DNA from: an uncultured Caldilineaceae bacterium
Lineage (GTDB): Bacteria; Chloroflexota; Anaerolineae; Caldilineales; Caldilineaceae
DNA length: 64,000 nt
Reading direction: 5' to 3'
Assembly: GCA_951813625.1 (NCBI GenBank)
Contig: CATOTS010000003.1
Coordinates: 1 to 64,000 of the forward strand
Shown here: piece after piece, positions 16,415-26,980 of the stretch
Layout: each line of letters opens with the position of its first letter
Position numbering within the stretch: position 1 is the first letter of the stretch
Program-made: the position numbers and the translations under genes
Notes under the pieces: generated by a model
Told to the model about the DNA's origin: nothing
Databases searched by the model: none
What the model saw: only the letters and a program-made list of their open reading frames with translations

Positions 16415-17473
16415 CTAGAGCTGCCGGCCTGTTCCTGTTGACTCGACAAACTCGGGAACCTGATCGATGATCTCCTGTGCGCCTTCGCGCAGGGCCAATT
16501 GTGCCAGGCGCCGGCCCAACTGCGCGGCTTCGCTGGAAGGCCCGGTCAACTGCGCGTCGATCTGGCGGCTGCCGTCCAAGGAGTTGACGCGTCCCCTCAA
16601 CAGCAGCTCTTTTTGTGTCTCTTGTTCTCCTGCTGCGTCCCCCCCGGATCGCTCTCCCAGCGCGGCGACCGGCGCGCGACAGCCGCCGCCGAGTCCGGCC
16701 AGAAAGGCGCGTTCGGCGGTTACGGCTGCACGCGCATCGCGGTCATCGATGGCGGCGAACAGCCCGAGCATTTCGGCGTCATCCCGGCACTGCACTGCCA
16801 GCGCGCCCTGGCCTGGGGCCGGCAACATCATCTGGCGCGGCAGCGCAAGGGAAATATGCCCTTCCAGGCCCAGACGCGTGAGACCGGCGGTTGCCAGAAC
16901 CGCGGCATCATAGGGGCCGTCCGGGTCGAGCGTTTTACGAATGCGTGTATCCACGTTGCCTCGAATGTCGAGGATGCGCAGGTCAGGGCGTCGCGCCAGA
17001 AGTTGGGCGGCGCGGCGCCGGCTGCCTGTCCCGACTACGGCGCCCTCCGGCAGCAAGGCAAGATCCCGGCGCGCTGTCGTCGCTGGCTCGCCGGAGCGGA
17101 CCGGTTCGGTTGGTTCCGCGACCTTTGCACGTTCGCCGCGCACGACCAGGGCATCGGTCACATCACCCCTGACTGGAACTGCGCCCAGCGCCAGCCCCGG
17201 CGGATCGGCGACGGGCAGGTCCTTCAGGCTGTGGACGGCGCCGTCGATGCCGCCGTTGCGCAGACTCTCCTCCAGTTCCAGCGTGAACAGACCCTTTGCC
17301 CCGATGCTGGGCAACGGCCTGTCCTGGAACCGGTCGCCCCTGGTCTTGAACACAACCGTTTCGATTGTCAGGTCAGGAAAGCGGGCGCGCAAGCAGGCTG
17401 CCACGTGTTCGGTCTGCCAGAGCGCCAGAGCCGAACCGCGGCTGCCGAGCCGGATGTGACGAGGCGTAGACAT
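16415..17473 (-). CDS. hemC: Hydroxymethylbilane synthase (porphobilinogen deaminase)
   Basis: Polymerises four porphobilinogen units. The start is IRLGSRGSALALWQTEHV, the substrate-binding region is GAVHSLKDLP, and the dipyrromethane-anchoring cysteine lies in LGGGCRAPVA. ATG 17473 (352 residues) is preferred to the upstream ATG at 17521 because it has AGG at the right distance and matches the family N-terminus. Between VRGE and LPEGAVVGTGS there is an insertion of about 20 residues, rich in Glu, Pro and Arg, not usual in the family. First gene of the operon; promoter at 17580-17608. Confidence 0.94.
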   Translation of the reverse strand: MSTPRHIRLGSRGSALALWQTEHVAACLRARFPDLTIETVVFKTRGDRFQDRPLPSIGAKGLFTLELEESLRNGGIDGAVHSLKDLPVADPPGLALGAVPVRGDVTDALVVRGERAKVAEPTEPVRSGEPATTARRDLALLPEGAVVGTGSRRRAAQLLARRPDLRILDIRGNVDTRIRKTLDPDGPYDAAVLATAGLTRLGLEGHISLALPRQMMLPAPGQGALAVQCRDDAEMLGLFAAIDDRDARAAVTAERAFLAGLGGGCRAPVAALGERSGGDAAGEQETQKELLLRGRVNSLDGSRQIDAQLTGPSSEAAQLGRRLAQLALREGAQEIIDQVPEFVESTGTGRQL

Positions 17474-17579
17474 TTCAAGCCTGACTGAACCTTTTGCAGC
17501 GCCGTCAATTGTAAAGCCCATGACCGGAGAACATCCTGGTCAGGACCTCACGGGAAGGCCACACATCAGAGATTTGGTT

Positions 17580-17608
17580 AGGATAGCAGCAGCGTATACC
17601 CCGGTCAA
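17580..17608 (-). promoter_or_regulatory. Promoter of the hemCDB operon
   Basis: Minus-strand TTGACC (17608-17603) and TATCCT (17585-17580) with a 17-base spacer, 107 bases before the hemC start. Confidence 0.7.
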
Positions 17609-17655
17609 GTGTTACCGCTTTGTGAGGGCATACCAATCCAGGTTGCACGCGTCTG

Positions 17656-17684
17656 TTGCCGCCTGCGCGACATTCAAGTAAAAT
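17656..17684 (+). promoter_or_regulatory. Promoter of the pyrimidine genes
   Basis: TTGCCG (17656-17661), 17-base spacer, TAAAAT (17679-17684). It is divergent from the hemC promoter; the pyrC start is 33 bases further on. Confidence 0.65.
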
Positions 17685-17717
17685 TGGGCAGTTTGTTTTG
17701 CAACAGGCAGGCGAGAA

Positions 17718-18866
17718 ATGGCGACCATACGGCTGCCCGGTCTGATTGATGCGCACGTCCACCTGCGCGAGCCGGGCTACACGCACAAAGAGGACATTCA
17801 CTCCGGCACGTGCGCGGCCCTGGCCGGCGGCGTCACGACCGTACTGGACATGCCCAACACCGAGCCGCCAACCTCGACTCCGCGGCGGTTGCGGGAGAAG
17901 GTCGATCTGGCGCGGGCGAAGTCTGTCTGCGACGTGGGGTTATTCGTCGGCGCGACCGTGGCCGATCTTGACGCCTATCTGCCGGCCGCGACGCGGGCCT
18001 GCGGCCTCAAGATTTACGTCAATGAGACTTTTGGCAGTCTGCGCATCGAGGAGCTGGGTCTGCTCCACCGCCTCTTTCGGACGTGGGCGGCGCGTGCGAT
18101 GGAGTTGGACGGCTGGCGACCGGCTGCATCTCCCGCCACATCGCTTGGCCCGATCGCAGTCCACGCCGAGGACCTGATGGTCCCCGTCTGTCTCAGCCTC
18201 AGCCAACTCTACAATGTGCCGCTCCACATCGTCCATGTCAGCCGCCGCAGCGAGATCGAGTTGATCCGCGCCGCCAAGGGACGGGGTCTCGCTGTCACCT
18301 GCGAGGCGACTCCCCATCACCTTTTTCTCAGCGAAGAGGCGTACAAAGGCGGCGGAAATCGTTTCGATATGCGGCCTAAACTGGCGGCGCCCGACGATGT
18401 CGCGGCCCTGTGGGAGAATCTGGACGTGATCGATATTTTCGCCACTGATCATGCGCCCCACACGCTTTCGGAGAAGGGCATGGCAGAGGAGCCGGCGGCC
18501 TCATCCGAACAGGCCACCATGCCGGGCGTGCCCGGCGTTGAAACGATGCTGCCCCTGCTGCTGACAGCCGTGGACGCGGGCCGGCTTGAGCTGGACGATC
18601 TACTGCTGCGCTGCGTCGAGAATCCACGCCGCATCTATGCTCTGCCCAAACAGCCGCAGACATGGATCGAGGTGGATGTGGATGCGGTTCATACGTTGAG
18701 CGACGAGATGACGCGGGCTCGCTGCGGCTGGACACCCTTTGCTGGGGCGCAGGTGAAGGGCCGCTTGGAGAAGGTCGTCTTGCGCGGCGAGACCGTTTTT
18801 GACGGCGAACAGGTGCTGGCCGCGCCGGGCAGTGGGCGCGTCCTTTTTCAAGACGGAGTACAGTAA
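17718..18866 (+). CDS. pyrC: Dihydroorotase
   Basis: A 382-residue cyclic amidohydrolase that forms dihydroorotate from carbamoyl aspartate. Metal ligands are visible: H13 and H15 in [10 protein letters not shown], a candidate carboxylated Lys in GLKIYVNE, His in VHAED and VHVSRR, and Asp in FATDHAPHT. It begins directly at the barrel (no N-terminal beta domain), like the dihydroorotase domain of the CAD type. pyrB follows 24 bases later, supporting pyrimidine synthesis over a hydantoinase role. Start ATG 17718 is preceded by AGGCGAG. Confidence 0.9.
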   Translation: MATIRLPGLIDAHVHLREPGYTHKEDIHSGTCAALAGGVTTVLDMPNTEPPTSTPRRLREKVDLARAKSVCDVGLFVGATVADLDAYLPAATRACGLKIYVNETFGSLRIEELGLLHRLFRTWAARAMELDGWRPAASPATSLGPIAVHAEDLMVPVCLSLSQLYNVPLHIVHVSRRSEIELIRAAKGRGLAVTCEATPHHLFLSEEAYKGGGNRFDMRPKLAAPDDVAALWENLDVIDIFATDHAPHTLSEKGMAEEPAASSEQATMPGVPGVETMLPLLLTAVDAGRLELDDLLLRCVENPRRIYALPKQPQTWIEVDVDAVHTLSDEMTRARCGWTPFAGAQVKGRLEKVVLRGETVFDGEQVLAAPGSGRVLFQDGVQ

Positions 18867-18890
18867 CGGGAGGTCAGGGGAAAGGTTCAT

Positions 18891-19832
18891 ATGGCAGATA
18901 CGATAGAGAGTTTTGCGGGGCAGGACATCCTTAGCGTCGATCAGTTTAATCGAGCCGCTTTGAATGCGGTTTTCGGGGTCGCGCACGAAATGCGTGTTTT
19001 GGTCGAGCGGTTCGGCGGCGCGGAGCTACTGCAGGGTAAGATTCTGGCCAACCTGTTCTATGAGCCGTCAACGCGGACCAGCTCCAGCTTTACGGCGGCC
19101 ATGCAACGCCTTGGCGGCCAGGTCATTGCAATCAACAACGTACAGTACAGTTCGGTCAGCAAGGGAGAGAGCCTGCCCGATACGGTGCGCACACTCGAAT
19201 GTTACGCCGACGTGATCGTAATCCGCCATCCCGAAGTGGGCGCCGCGGCCACGGCAGCCTACTATGCCGATAAGCCGGTCATCAACGCCGGTGACGGGAT
19301 CGGCGAGCATCCGACGCAGGCCCTTCTCGATCTCTTCACAGTGCAGGAGGAGTTGCAGCAGATCGACGGCCTGACGGTCGTAATGGTCGGCGACCTGCGC
19401 TATGGCCGCACCGTCCACAGTCTGACTAAACTGCTGCTGAACTATGAAGTCTCTTTTGTCTTCGTCAGCCCGGAGATTCTACGGCTGCCGGCCGATCTGA
19501 TCGAGGCGGTCGAGGCGTCCGGCCATTCATGCCGGCAGGTGCAGGATTTGAATTCGGTCATCGGCGAGGCGGATGTGCTCTATATGACGCGTGTGCAAAG
19601 GGAGCGGTTCACCGATCTGGCCGAATATGACAGGGTCAAAGATTTTTTCGTGGTCGACAAGGAGTTGATGGCGCGGGCGAGAAGGAAGATGATCGTCATG
19701 CATCCGCTGCCGCGCGTAGGAGAAATCAGCTACGCCATGGATGACGATCCGCGCGCCGCCTACTTTCGCCAGATGCGCAACGGCATGTATATTCGAATGG
19801 CGTTGCTCGCTGCTCTACTGGGCAAAGCGTAA
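18891..19832 (+). CDS. pyrB: Aspartate carbamoyltransferase catalytic chain
   Basis: A 313-residue enzyme joining carbamoyl phosphate and aspartate, the committed step of pyrimidine synthesis. The carbamoyl-phosphate motif [12 protein letters not shown], the mobile-loop region [15 protein letters not shown], the [10 protein letters not shown] motif and HPLPRVGEI near the C-terminus are all present. ATG 18891 follows GGGGAAAGG. Co-transcribed with pyrC; no pyrI is seen in this window. Confidence 0.95.
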   Translation: MADTIESFAGQDILSVDQFNRAALNAVFGVAHEMRVLVERFGGAELLQGKILANLFYEPSTRTSSSFTAAMQRLGGQVIAINNVQYSSVSKGESLPDTVRTLECYADVIVIRHPEVGAAATAAYYADKPVINAGDGIGEHPTQALLDLFTVQEELQQIDGLTVVMVGDLRYGRTVHSLTKLLLNYEVSFVFVSPEILRLPADLIEAVEASGHSCRQVQDLNSVIGEADVLYMTRVQRERFTDLAEYDRVKDFFVVDKELMARARRKMIVMHPLPRVGEISYAMDDDPRAAYFRQMRNGMYIRMALLAALLGKA

Positions 19833-20156
19833 CGCACGCCGAAGGTGTGGCTACGGGAGAAGATCGCGGCGGAGTGCGCGCCCAAGACCCTTTGACTCTG
19901 CTTTGGGACCGGTGCATTTCTTTGCGGCTTGCCGCCCGCAAACCACAGATTTTTCCAAAAATGGACCACAGTTCTTGACGTCATGAAAGCTCTCCTCTAT
20001 AATTTTCGGAATTCTGCCCGAAAGTTGAACGCAGAAAGTCCAATTGGCGCCTAAGGCGTTTGTCGCGATTGAGTTCTGCGTCCCCGATTCGTGCCGCTGC
20101 CTGGAATCTGTATCTTCGCAACAGAGAAGCGATTTGGATGAAGAAGGAAGGATGGT
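19833..20156 (+). other. Intergenic region between pyrB and the ketosynthase gene
   Basis: 324 bases without a gene. A 7-bp hairpin (TTTGCGG/CCGCAAA, 19921-19942), with T5 at 19950-19954, may be a weak terminator for pyrCB. A near-consensus promoter follows at 19975-20003. Then comes a leader of about 145 bases in which no known riboswitch was recognised. Confidence 0.5.
19975..20003 (+). promoter_or_regulatory. Promoter of the fabF-like gene
   Basis: TTGACG (19975-19980), exactly 17 bases, then a perfect TATAAT (19998-20003). Confidence 0.85.
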
Positions 20157-21386
20157 ATGAAACGGATTGTGATCACAGGCATGGGCGCGATCACACCCAT
20201 TGGTAATGACCCCTGCACCTTCTGGCAAAACCTCCTCATTGGCAAGTCCGGCGCCGGTCCACTGACTTTGTTCGAAGCCGGCGAAATGCCGTACAACATC
20301 GCCTGTGAGGTGAAGGGATTCGACGCCCGGCAGTACATGGACCGAAAGGTCATTCGCCGCACGGCCCGCGCGACGCAGTTTGCCGTCGCTTCTACGATTC
20401 AGGCCCTGTCCGACGCCGGGCTGGAGATCAACGAGGAGAACCGGGATGAGGTCGGCGTCATGATGGCGACCGGCGGCGGCGGCATCATAGAGATTGAGTT
20501 TGCCACCGAAAAACTGGTGCAGAAGTCATGGAAGACTGTCGGGCCGTTCGTCGTTCCCAGCGCCATGGCCAACGCGGCCAGCTGCGTCGTATCGATGGCC
20601 GTCGGCGCGCGCGGGCCGGTAATGACGAGCGCGGCGGCGTGCGCCAGCGGCAATTACTCGATTCTGGAGGCCTATCACTTTTTGCAGCGGGGCGAAGCCG
20701 ACGTCATGATCGCCGGCGGCACCGAGTCGGCCGTCTCCATGTTAACTTTTGCCGCCTTCGGCAACATGGGGCCGCTGTCGAAAGACACGCACAAACCGGA
20801 GAAGGCCTGCCGTCCATTCTCCATCGACCGCAATGGGTTTGTCAGTGGTGAAGGGGCGGTCTCAATGATCATGGAGACCGAGGAGCACGCCAAGGCACGC
20901 GGCGCAGACATCTATGCTGAAGTGCTTGGCGGCGCGTTGACGGGGGACGCCTACCATCTGACCGCGCCCGATCCCAGCGCGGACGGCGCCAGCCGAGCAA
21001 TTCGAAAGGCCCTGCGCTATTCCGGTCTTGCCCGCGAGGATGTCGACGTCATCCTGGCCCACGGCACCGGCACCGAACTGAACGACGAGGTCGAGGCCCT
21101 AGCCATCCGGCAAGTCTTTGGTCAGCCGACGCCGAAAACGACCAGTATTAAGTGCATGGTCGGCCACGCGCTCGGTGCCGCGGGGGCCGAATCGGCACTT
21201 GCCGCGGTCATGGCCATCCGTGAGAATACAATCCCGCCGACGATAAACTATACCGAAGACCCGGCGCTGGGCGTCAATGTCGTCGGCAACGCGTCCATCT
21301 CCCATCCCGTACGCCATGCAATTGTCAACGCCTTTGGATTTGGCGGGCAGAACGTCGTGGCCGTCTTCGGCGAATACGACGGTTGA
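20157..21386 (+). CDS. fabF: Beta-ketoacyl-ACP synthase II
   Basis: A 409-residue condensing enzyme that elongates acyl-ACP with malonyl-ACP. The Cys-His-His triad is complete: C162 in AAACASGNYSI, His in AHGTGTELND and His in MVGHALGAAGA. Length and the N-terminal VITGMGAITPIG are typical of FabF. No acpP or fabG lies next to it, so it may be a second copy or serve a specialised pathway. It has its own strong promoter and a ribosome site (AAGGAAGG). Confidence 0.9.
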   Translation: MKRIVITGMGAITPIGNDPCTFWQNLLIGKSGAGPLTLFEAGEMPYNIACEVKGFDARQYMDRKVIRRTARATQFAVASTIQALSDAGLEINEENRDEVGVMMATGGGGIIEIEFATEKLVQKSWKTVGPFVVPSAMANAASCVVSMAVGARGPVMTSAAACASGNYSILEAYHFLQRGEADVMIAGGTESAVSMLTFAAFGNMGPLSKDTHKPEKACRPFSIDRNGFVSGEGAVSMIMETEEHAKARGADIYAEVLGGALTGDAYHLTAPDPSADGASRAIRKALRYSGLAREDVDVILAHGTGTELNDEVEALAIRQVFGQPTPKTTSIKCMVGHALGAAGAESALAAVMAIRENTIPPTINYTEDPALGVNVVGNASISHPVRHAIVNAFGFGGQNVVAVFGEYDG

Positions 21387-21471
21387 TAGGAGCGGCGACG
21401 AAACGCAGGGGCGTGAAACTATGACCCAACGCCCGGCGCAGTTGCGCTACCTGCGCCAGGCCCTCACGGCC

Positions 21472-21876
21472 TTAGAAAATTACCCCGATGCGGTTCAGAC
21501 CGGCCAGCACGAGAAGCCCCACGACGACAAAGGTTATCGCGCCATTGCGCAGCCGCGCTGACTCATCCGACCGCTTCGTCCAGATCCAGCCGGCGTGCAG
21601 CAGAATGATGGCGATCAGCATCGTGAAGGGGTGTTCGATCGTACGCGCCGCATTGGCTCCTACGATGCCCAAGCTCGCGCCCACGCCCCACAGAATCAAT
21701 CCAAGCAGCAACTGAATGTCCACGACGATGATGGCAACGGTGCCAACGCGCTGTTCCAGCTTGCCCCACGTCTGGCCGCGCAGCCAGTTGACCAGAAAGA
21801 CCGCTACTGCCACAGCCAGCGCCAGCGAAGCAAGATAGTGCCATCCATCATGGGCCTCAGTCATGAAATTGTACAT
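21472..21876 (-). CDS. Small four-helix membrane protein
   Basis: About 134 residues from ATG 21876 with GAGAGGA upstream; a GTG at 21915 is possible. Four hydrophobic helices are visible (near residues 13-30, 45-65, 75-95 and 105-125). His residues occur before helix 1 (EAHDGWHYL), between helices 2 and 3 (TIEHPFTML) and in helix 3 (LLHAGWIW), reminiscent of small haem-b membrane proteins, but that is only a resemblance. It is convergent with fabF. Family not recognised. Confidence 0.65.
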   Translation of the reverse strand: MYNFMTEAHDGWHYLASLALAVAVAVFLVNWLRGQTWGKLEQRVGTVAIIVVDIQLLLGLILWGVGASLGIVGANAARTIEHPFTMLIAIILLHAGWIWTKRSDESARLRNGAITFVVVGLLVLAGLNRIGVIF

Positions 21877-22147
21877 TTGAATTCGTTCCTCTCTATCTTC
21901 CAGAAATCTCGTCACGGGCGCCCTTTCCCTGCGCCACCTTAGATATTATCCCACGCGCTGCGGCATAACGGTATTGTGCAACCCAAAAATTATGGATTCG
22001 GCGCGCTTCTGGTAAACTTCACACCGATTGAGCGCCCTCTTACGGCGCACGGCAGTATCAGGTCAACCATTCACAAGAGCTGGCCGTCCGCGTTCAGTTG
22101 GCGCGGCGGCTACGAAACACACAACCATGGCGCAGCGCCGAACATCC

Positions 22148-22945
22148 ATGAAACTTCAGGGGCAGGTAGCGATCATCACCGGCGGCGGTCGGGGAATCGG
22201 CGCGGCCGCCGGCCGTTTGCTGGCCGAGGCCGGCGCGAACGTGGTCCTCAGCGCGCGCAGTGAGGATCAGATCGAAGCTGTGGCCGGAGAGATCCGCAAG
22301 AGCGGCGCGCGCGCCATCGCTGTGCCCTGCGATGTCTCCAGCGCCGAGCAGATCGAGGAGGTCGTCGAGGCGGCCCTGACGCAGTTCGACCGCGTCGACA
22401 TCCTGGTGAATAACGCCGCCGTCGTCTGGCCTGTCGACCATGTATTTGAGGCTGATCCCGAGGAATGGGCCTACAACATTCACTGCAACCTGGTCGGTCC
22501 TTTCCAGATGGCCCGCAACGTGCTTCCCGTGATGCTCGAACAGGGCTACGGGCGCATTGTCAATGTTTCCAGCGGCGCAGGCCAAAATCCATCGCCCGGC
22601 TGGAGCGCCTATTGTGCGTCGAAGGCGGGGCTCAATATGCTCACACGTTGCCTTGCCGTGGAGCTGCAAGCCGAACGGATCAGCGGCGTGACCGTCAACG
22701 CGCTTTCCCCCGGCATGGTCGACACCGAAATGCAGGCTGACATTCGCAGCGTCGACACACACGGATCCAGTCTGGACTTCAGCCGATTCCACGAGGCCCA
22801 CCGCCTGGGCGACCTACTGACCCCGGAATCGGCCGCGCGCCTGATCTATTGGTTGGTCGGTCCATGGAGCCGGCACTGCACAGGCGAAATCTTCAGCCGC
22901 GCAGACGCGCAGTGGGTTGCACAAGTAGAGAAAGACCTGGCATAA
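22148..22945 (+). CDS. Short-chain dehydrogenase/reductase
   Basis: A 265-residue Rossmann enzyme. TGGGRGIG near the N-terminus binds NAD(P), NNAA follows in the central strand, and the catalytic Ser-Tyr-Lys is in VNVSSGAG and YCASKAG. I chose ATG 22148 because the family begins here (MKLQGQVAIITGG); the frame is open to 22028, with another ATG at 22127, and none of the three has a clear ribosome site. Similar to FabG-like 3-oxoacyl reductases; substrate not assignable. Confidence 0.85.
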   Translation: MKLQGQVAIITGGGRGIGAAAGRLLAEAGANVVLSARSEDQIEAVAGEIRKSGARAIAVPCDVSSAEQIEEVVEAALTQFDRVDILVNNAAVVWPVDHVFEADPEEWAYNIHCNLVGPFQMARNVLPVMLEQGYGRIVNVSSGAGQNPSPGWSAYCASKAGLNMLTRCLAVELQAERISGVTVNALSPGMVDTEMQADIRSVDTHGSSLDFSRFHEAHRLGDLLTPESAARLIYWLVGPWSRHCTGEIFSRADAQWVAQVEKDLA

Positions 22946-22984
22946 AGACAGTTCCACTTAGTTCCATAGGGAGGCGAAACACTG

Positions 22985-24250
<1,266 letters not shown>

Positions 24251-24281
24251 TGTTGCGTGTTGCAGTACAGTGAATAGAATA

Positions 24282-24319
24282 GGGGTGGCCCGCGCCGCGT
24301 GCGCGAGTCGCCCCTTTTT
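24282..24319 (+). terminator. Terminator after icd
   Basis: GGGGTGG (24282-24288) pairs with TCGCCCC (24308-24314, with wobbles); an inner CGCG/CGCG pairing extends the stem, and T5 follows. Confidence 0.7.
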
Positions 24320-24370
24320 CGTTTGCGTTGGTCGCGAAAAGCTTTCTACATCCGAGCGTGAGACTCTCAG

Positions 24371-25957
24371 ATGGCAGAGACACTCTACAGGCGCTGCCCT
24401 AATTGCGGCCGATTCCTTCCGGAGACTGAGCAACTCTGCACGCAATGCGGACAATCGTTGGAGGTAGCGTCACCAAAGAAGTTCGCCAAGCGCTGGCGGA
24501 TTCGCAGCGCGGTTGTCGCCGTCCTCGTTGTTTTGCTCATTGTGTCTTTCTTTATTGAGGACCGCTCCACCCGCGAAGCCTCCAATTTACCCGCTGAGCC
24601 ACATCCTACCTGGACCAGCACGCCTCTCCATTCAACTCCGGCACAGAGTGGTAAGACGATTGTCGAGGCGGAAGCCACCGATACTCCCGATCCTGGTCCG
24701 TATGTAAAGGTGGGGCGAGACATGAACGTTAGGGGAGGGCCCGGGACTTATTATCCAATCGTCGGTTCTGCTTGGCCGGGCGAAGAATTCCTCATTATTG
24801 GCAAGAATTTCGCCGGCGACTGGTGGCAGATTAACTATGAAGGATCGCCCAGCTGGATCTATGCTCCGCTTGTCGACGCGATTGGAACAGAGAAGGCATT
24901 GATAGGTGTCGTTATCCCGCCAAAGCTCACCTCCGCACAGATTTTTAGCAAGGTTTCACCGGCAATCGCTTACATCCAGACGGATGAGGCGAGCGGCAGC
25001 GGTGTGCTGATCGAGGGCAGATACCTTGTTACTAACCACCACGTCGTTTTTCCATTCGATTCGGCTCGCGTAGTGTTTCCCAGCGGAGCAGAGTACGATG
25101 CCGTACCTGTGAGGGGATGGAACCGTGAGGCAGACTTGGCAGTGCTCGGCCCCATCAACATTTCTGTCGAACCATTGCCACTCATTAATGGAGAGAGTAC
25201 TCCCATCGGCGCCGATATGTACCTGATCGGCTATCCAGCCGAATTTGAGTCTTTTCCGCAGCCGACGATTGCGAAAGGGATCCTGTCCCGTCTGCGTCAA
25301 AATGGTACGGGGGGAATCACCTATTTTCAGACTGATGCCACAATTGCAGGGGGACAGAGCGGAGGTGCTCTTGTTTCGGACACGGGGGCGGTGGTAGGAA
25401 TCAGCGGCTCCAGCATTGCCGAAGGGAAATTCGCGCTGGTAGCCTCGTCAGCCGACCTGCTGCCTCGAATCAGGCAACTGATTGCCGGGGGCGGCGATCC
25501 CGTTCCCGACGAGCGCCGCCGGAAGGCAGCGGTACACTTTGACGGAGGCATTGACCTGCTGGGGCTTGCCCTGGAACAGGGGGAGGAGCGGCTTTCATCG
25601 CGTGAAGTGATCAGTCTGAGAAGGGATCTGCCACTTTGGGTGGGTATGCGGTGGCAGACCGCGCCAGGACTGGGCGTCGACTACGCGGTCTCCCTGCGCC
25701 TCCATGATAGGAACGGCGCCAGAGCACTTCAACAGGACGAGGTGCTTACAGACAGGGATTCCATGACAACAAGCCAATGGTCGGCACACGAACCGGTCGA
25801 TACGTGGTTTAGCATTGAGTTTCTGTCCCACATGCCACCGGGAGAATACGAACTGCGGCTGGTCGTCTACAACATCAGGACTCTGACACCGACCGTGGAG
25901 ATCGACGTCTGGGAGCCGGACATTCTCCTGGCAAGGGTGTGGTGGGAGGAACGGTAG
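24371..25957 (+). CDS. Membrane-anchored trypsin-like protease with zinc ribbon and SH3 domain
   Basis: A 528-residue protein with four parts. Residues 9-26 form a zinc ribbon (CPNC...CTQC). Residues 46-62 are a single membrane helix. Residues about 110-170 are a bacterial SH3 domain ([15 protein letters not shown]...GDWWQI). A chymotrypsin-fold protease follows with the full triad: H224 in TNHHVV, D255 in READLAVL and S330 in [12 protein letters not shown]-terminal beta domain (about 390-528) of unknown type follows. The topology puts the ribbon inside and the protease outside. No PDZ domain, so it differs from DegP. It sits alone between icd and sdh. Confidence 0.82.
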   Translation: MAETLYRRCPNCGRFLPETEQLCTQCGQSLEVASPKKFAKRWRIRSAVVAVLVVLLIVSFFIEDRSTREASNLPAEPHPTWTSTPLHSTPAQSGKTIVEAEATDTPDPGPYVKVGRDMNVRGGPGTYYPIVGSAWPGEEFLIIGKNFAGDWWQINYEGSPSWIYAPLVDAIGTEKALIGVVIPPKLTSAQIFSKVSPAIAYIQTDEASGSGVLIEGRYLVTNHHVVFPFDSARVVFPSGAEYDAVPVRGWNREADLAVLGPINISVEPLPLINGESTPIGADMYLIGYPAEFESFPQPTIAKGILSRLRQNGTGGITYFQTDATIAGGQSGGALVSDTGAVVGISGSSIAEGKFALVASSADLLPRIRQLIAGGGDPVPDERRRKAAVHFDGGIDLLGLALEQGEERLSSREVISLRRDLPLWVGMRWQTAPGLGVDYAVSLRLHDRNGARALQQDEVLTDRDSMTTSQWSAHEPVDTWFSIEFLSHMPPGEYELRLVVYNIRTLTPTVEIDVWEPDILLARVWWEER

Positions 25958-25996
25958 CAGAGAAACCGGACGAGGTAATCCAAAAGACGGTTTGAA

Positions 25997-26025
25997 TTGA
26001 CAGGATCGCGGGTCAAGATTATGAT
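25997..26025 (+). promoter_or_regulatory. Promoter of the sdh operon
   Basis: Consensus TTGACA (25997-26002), 17-base spacer, TATGAT (26020-26025); sdhC starts 89 bases further. Confidence 0.85.
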
Positions 26026-26114
26026 TCGAATAGAGATTCCTGTTCACTAGGTAAGAGAGTCCTGAACCCAACACCAGTCGTCATTTCAGCGCGGCGAAAA
26101 GGAGGTCCCAGCCC

Positions 26115-26501
26115 ATGGCTGCCTTGGCGGCATCGATCTACAGAGGCATTTCCTACAAAGGAGCGGAGGGCCAGTGGGCCTGGATTCTGCACCGGGCCAG
26201 CGGGCTTGGCATCGTGCTCTTCCTCTATATGCACATTGTCAGCATCTTCGTCGCCGCCATCGGGCCGGGGCCGTATGAATGGGTCCACAAGACCTTGTAC
26301 ACCTCACCGCCGGCGAAAGTCCTGGAAGTCTTTCTGCTCTTCGGCGTCCTCTATCACGCCTTTAACGGCATGCGGATCATCATCATCGATTTCTTTCCTG
26401 CGTTGGGCAGGTACCAGCGGACAATCGTGCGCATCGAGCTGGTGCTCGTAGTCCTTGTTCTTGTGCCGGCTGCCATCATCACGCTGCGCGGCATGTTTTG
26501 A
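26115..26501 (+). CDS. sdhC: Succinate dehydrogenase cytochrome b subunit
   Basis: A 128-residue membrane anchor with three hydrophobic helices. The motif HRASGLGIVLFLYMHI, with a likely haem-ligating His, marks the SdhC family, and YHAFNGMRIIIIDF is the second conserved helix. ATG 26115 follows AAAGGAGG. First gene of sdhCDAB. The pair of anchor genes predicts a haem-containing quinone-reducing complex II. Confidence 0.88.
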   Translation: MAALAASIYRGISYKGAEGQWAWILHRASGLGIVLFLYMHIVSIFVAAIGPGPYEWVHKTLYTSPPAKVLEVFLLFGVLYHAFNGMRIIIIDFFPALGRYQRTIVRIELVLVVLVLVPAAIITLRGMF

Positions 26502-26511
26502 GGAGCGGATA

Positions 26512-26943
26512 ATGGCTACTTCTTCGAGTCGACCTGTCCAGGGGAAAATCCGCTACGGCGCGCCCAATCACGAGAGCAAAATATGGCTTTTCATGCGTCT
26601 GAGCGGGCTGGTGATGTTCGTCACGGTTGTCTTCCACCTGCTCTATATGCACATGGCCGTGGGCGTTGAAAACATCACGTTCGACAACATTGACGAGCGC
26701 TGGTCAGGACCGGCCGGCGTGTTCTGGCGTCTGTTTGACGCCTCGCTTCTGTTCATTGGCATGGCGCACGGCATGAACGGCGTTCGTTTCTCGATCAACG
26801 ACTACGTGCACAACAGGATTCTCAATTTTCTGCTCACCGCACTTGTCTACGGCCTCGGGCTGTTCTTGATATTTCTCGGGAGCCTGGCCATCATACTGGG
26901 CGCCGGTGGTCTCGGGCGGCTGTTTACAAGCCTGACGGGCTAG
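26512..26943 (+). CDS. sdhD: Succinate dehydrogenase hydrophobic anchor subunit
   Basis: A 143-residue three-helix protein; the start is ATG 26512 with AGGAGCGGA upstream, 10 bases after sdhC. RLSGLVMFVTVVFHLLYMHM and MAHGMNGVRFSINDY contain the conserved His residues of the second anchor. The two anchors resemble each other, as in other four-subunit enzymes. Confidence 0.87.
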   Translation: MATSSSRPVQGKIRYGAPNHESKIWLFMRLSGLVMFVTVVFHLLYMHMAVGVENITFDNIDERWSGPAGVFWRLFDASLLFIGMAHGMNGVRFSINDYVHNRILNFLLTALVYGLGLFLIFLGSLAIILGAGGLGRLFTSLTG

Positions 26944-26980
26944 CACAAAGCGTTCTTCCCCTTCGCTACATGAGGACGAG

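Noticed and set aside
22028-22147. Longer N-terminus for the SDR gene
   Set aside because: The 40 extra residues are unlike the family, and no ribosome site supports TTG 22028.
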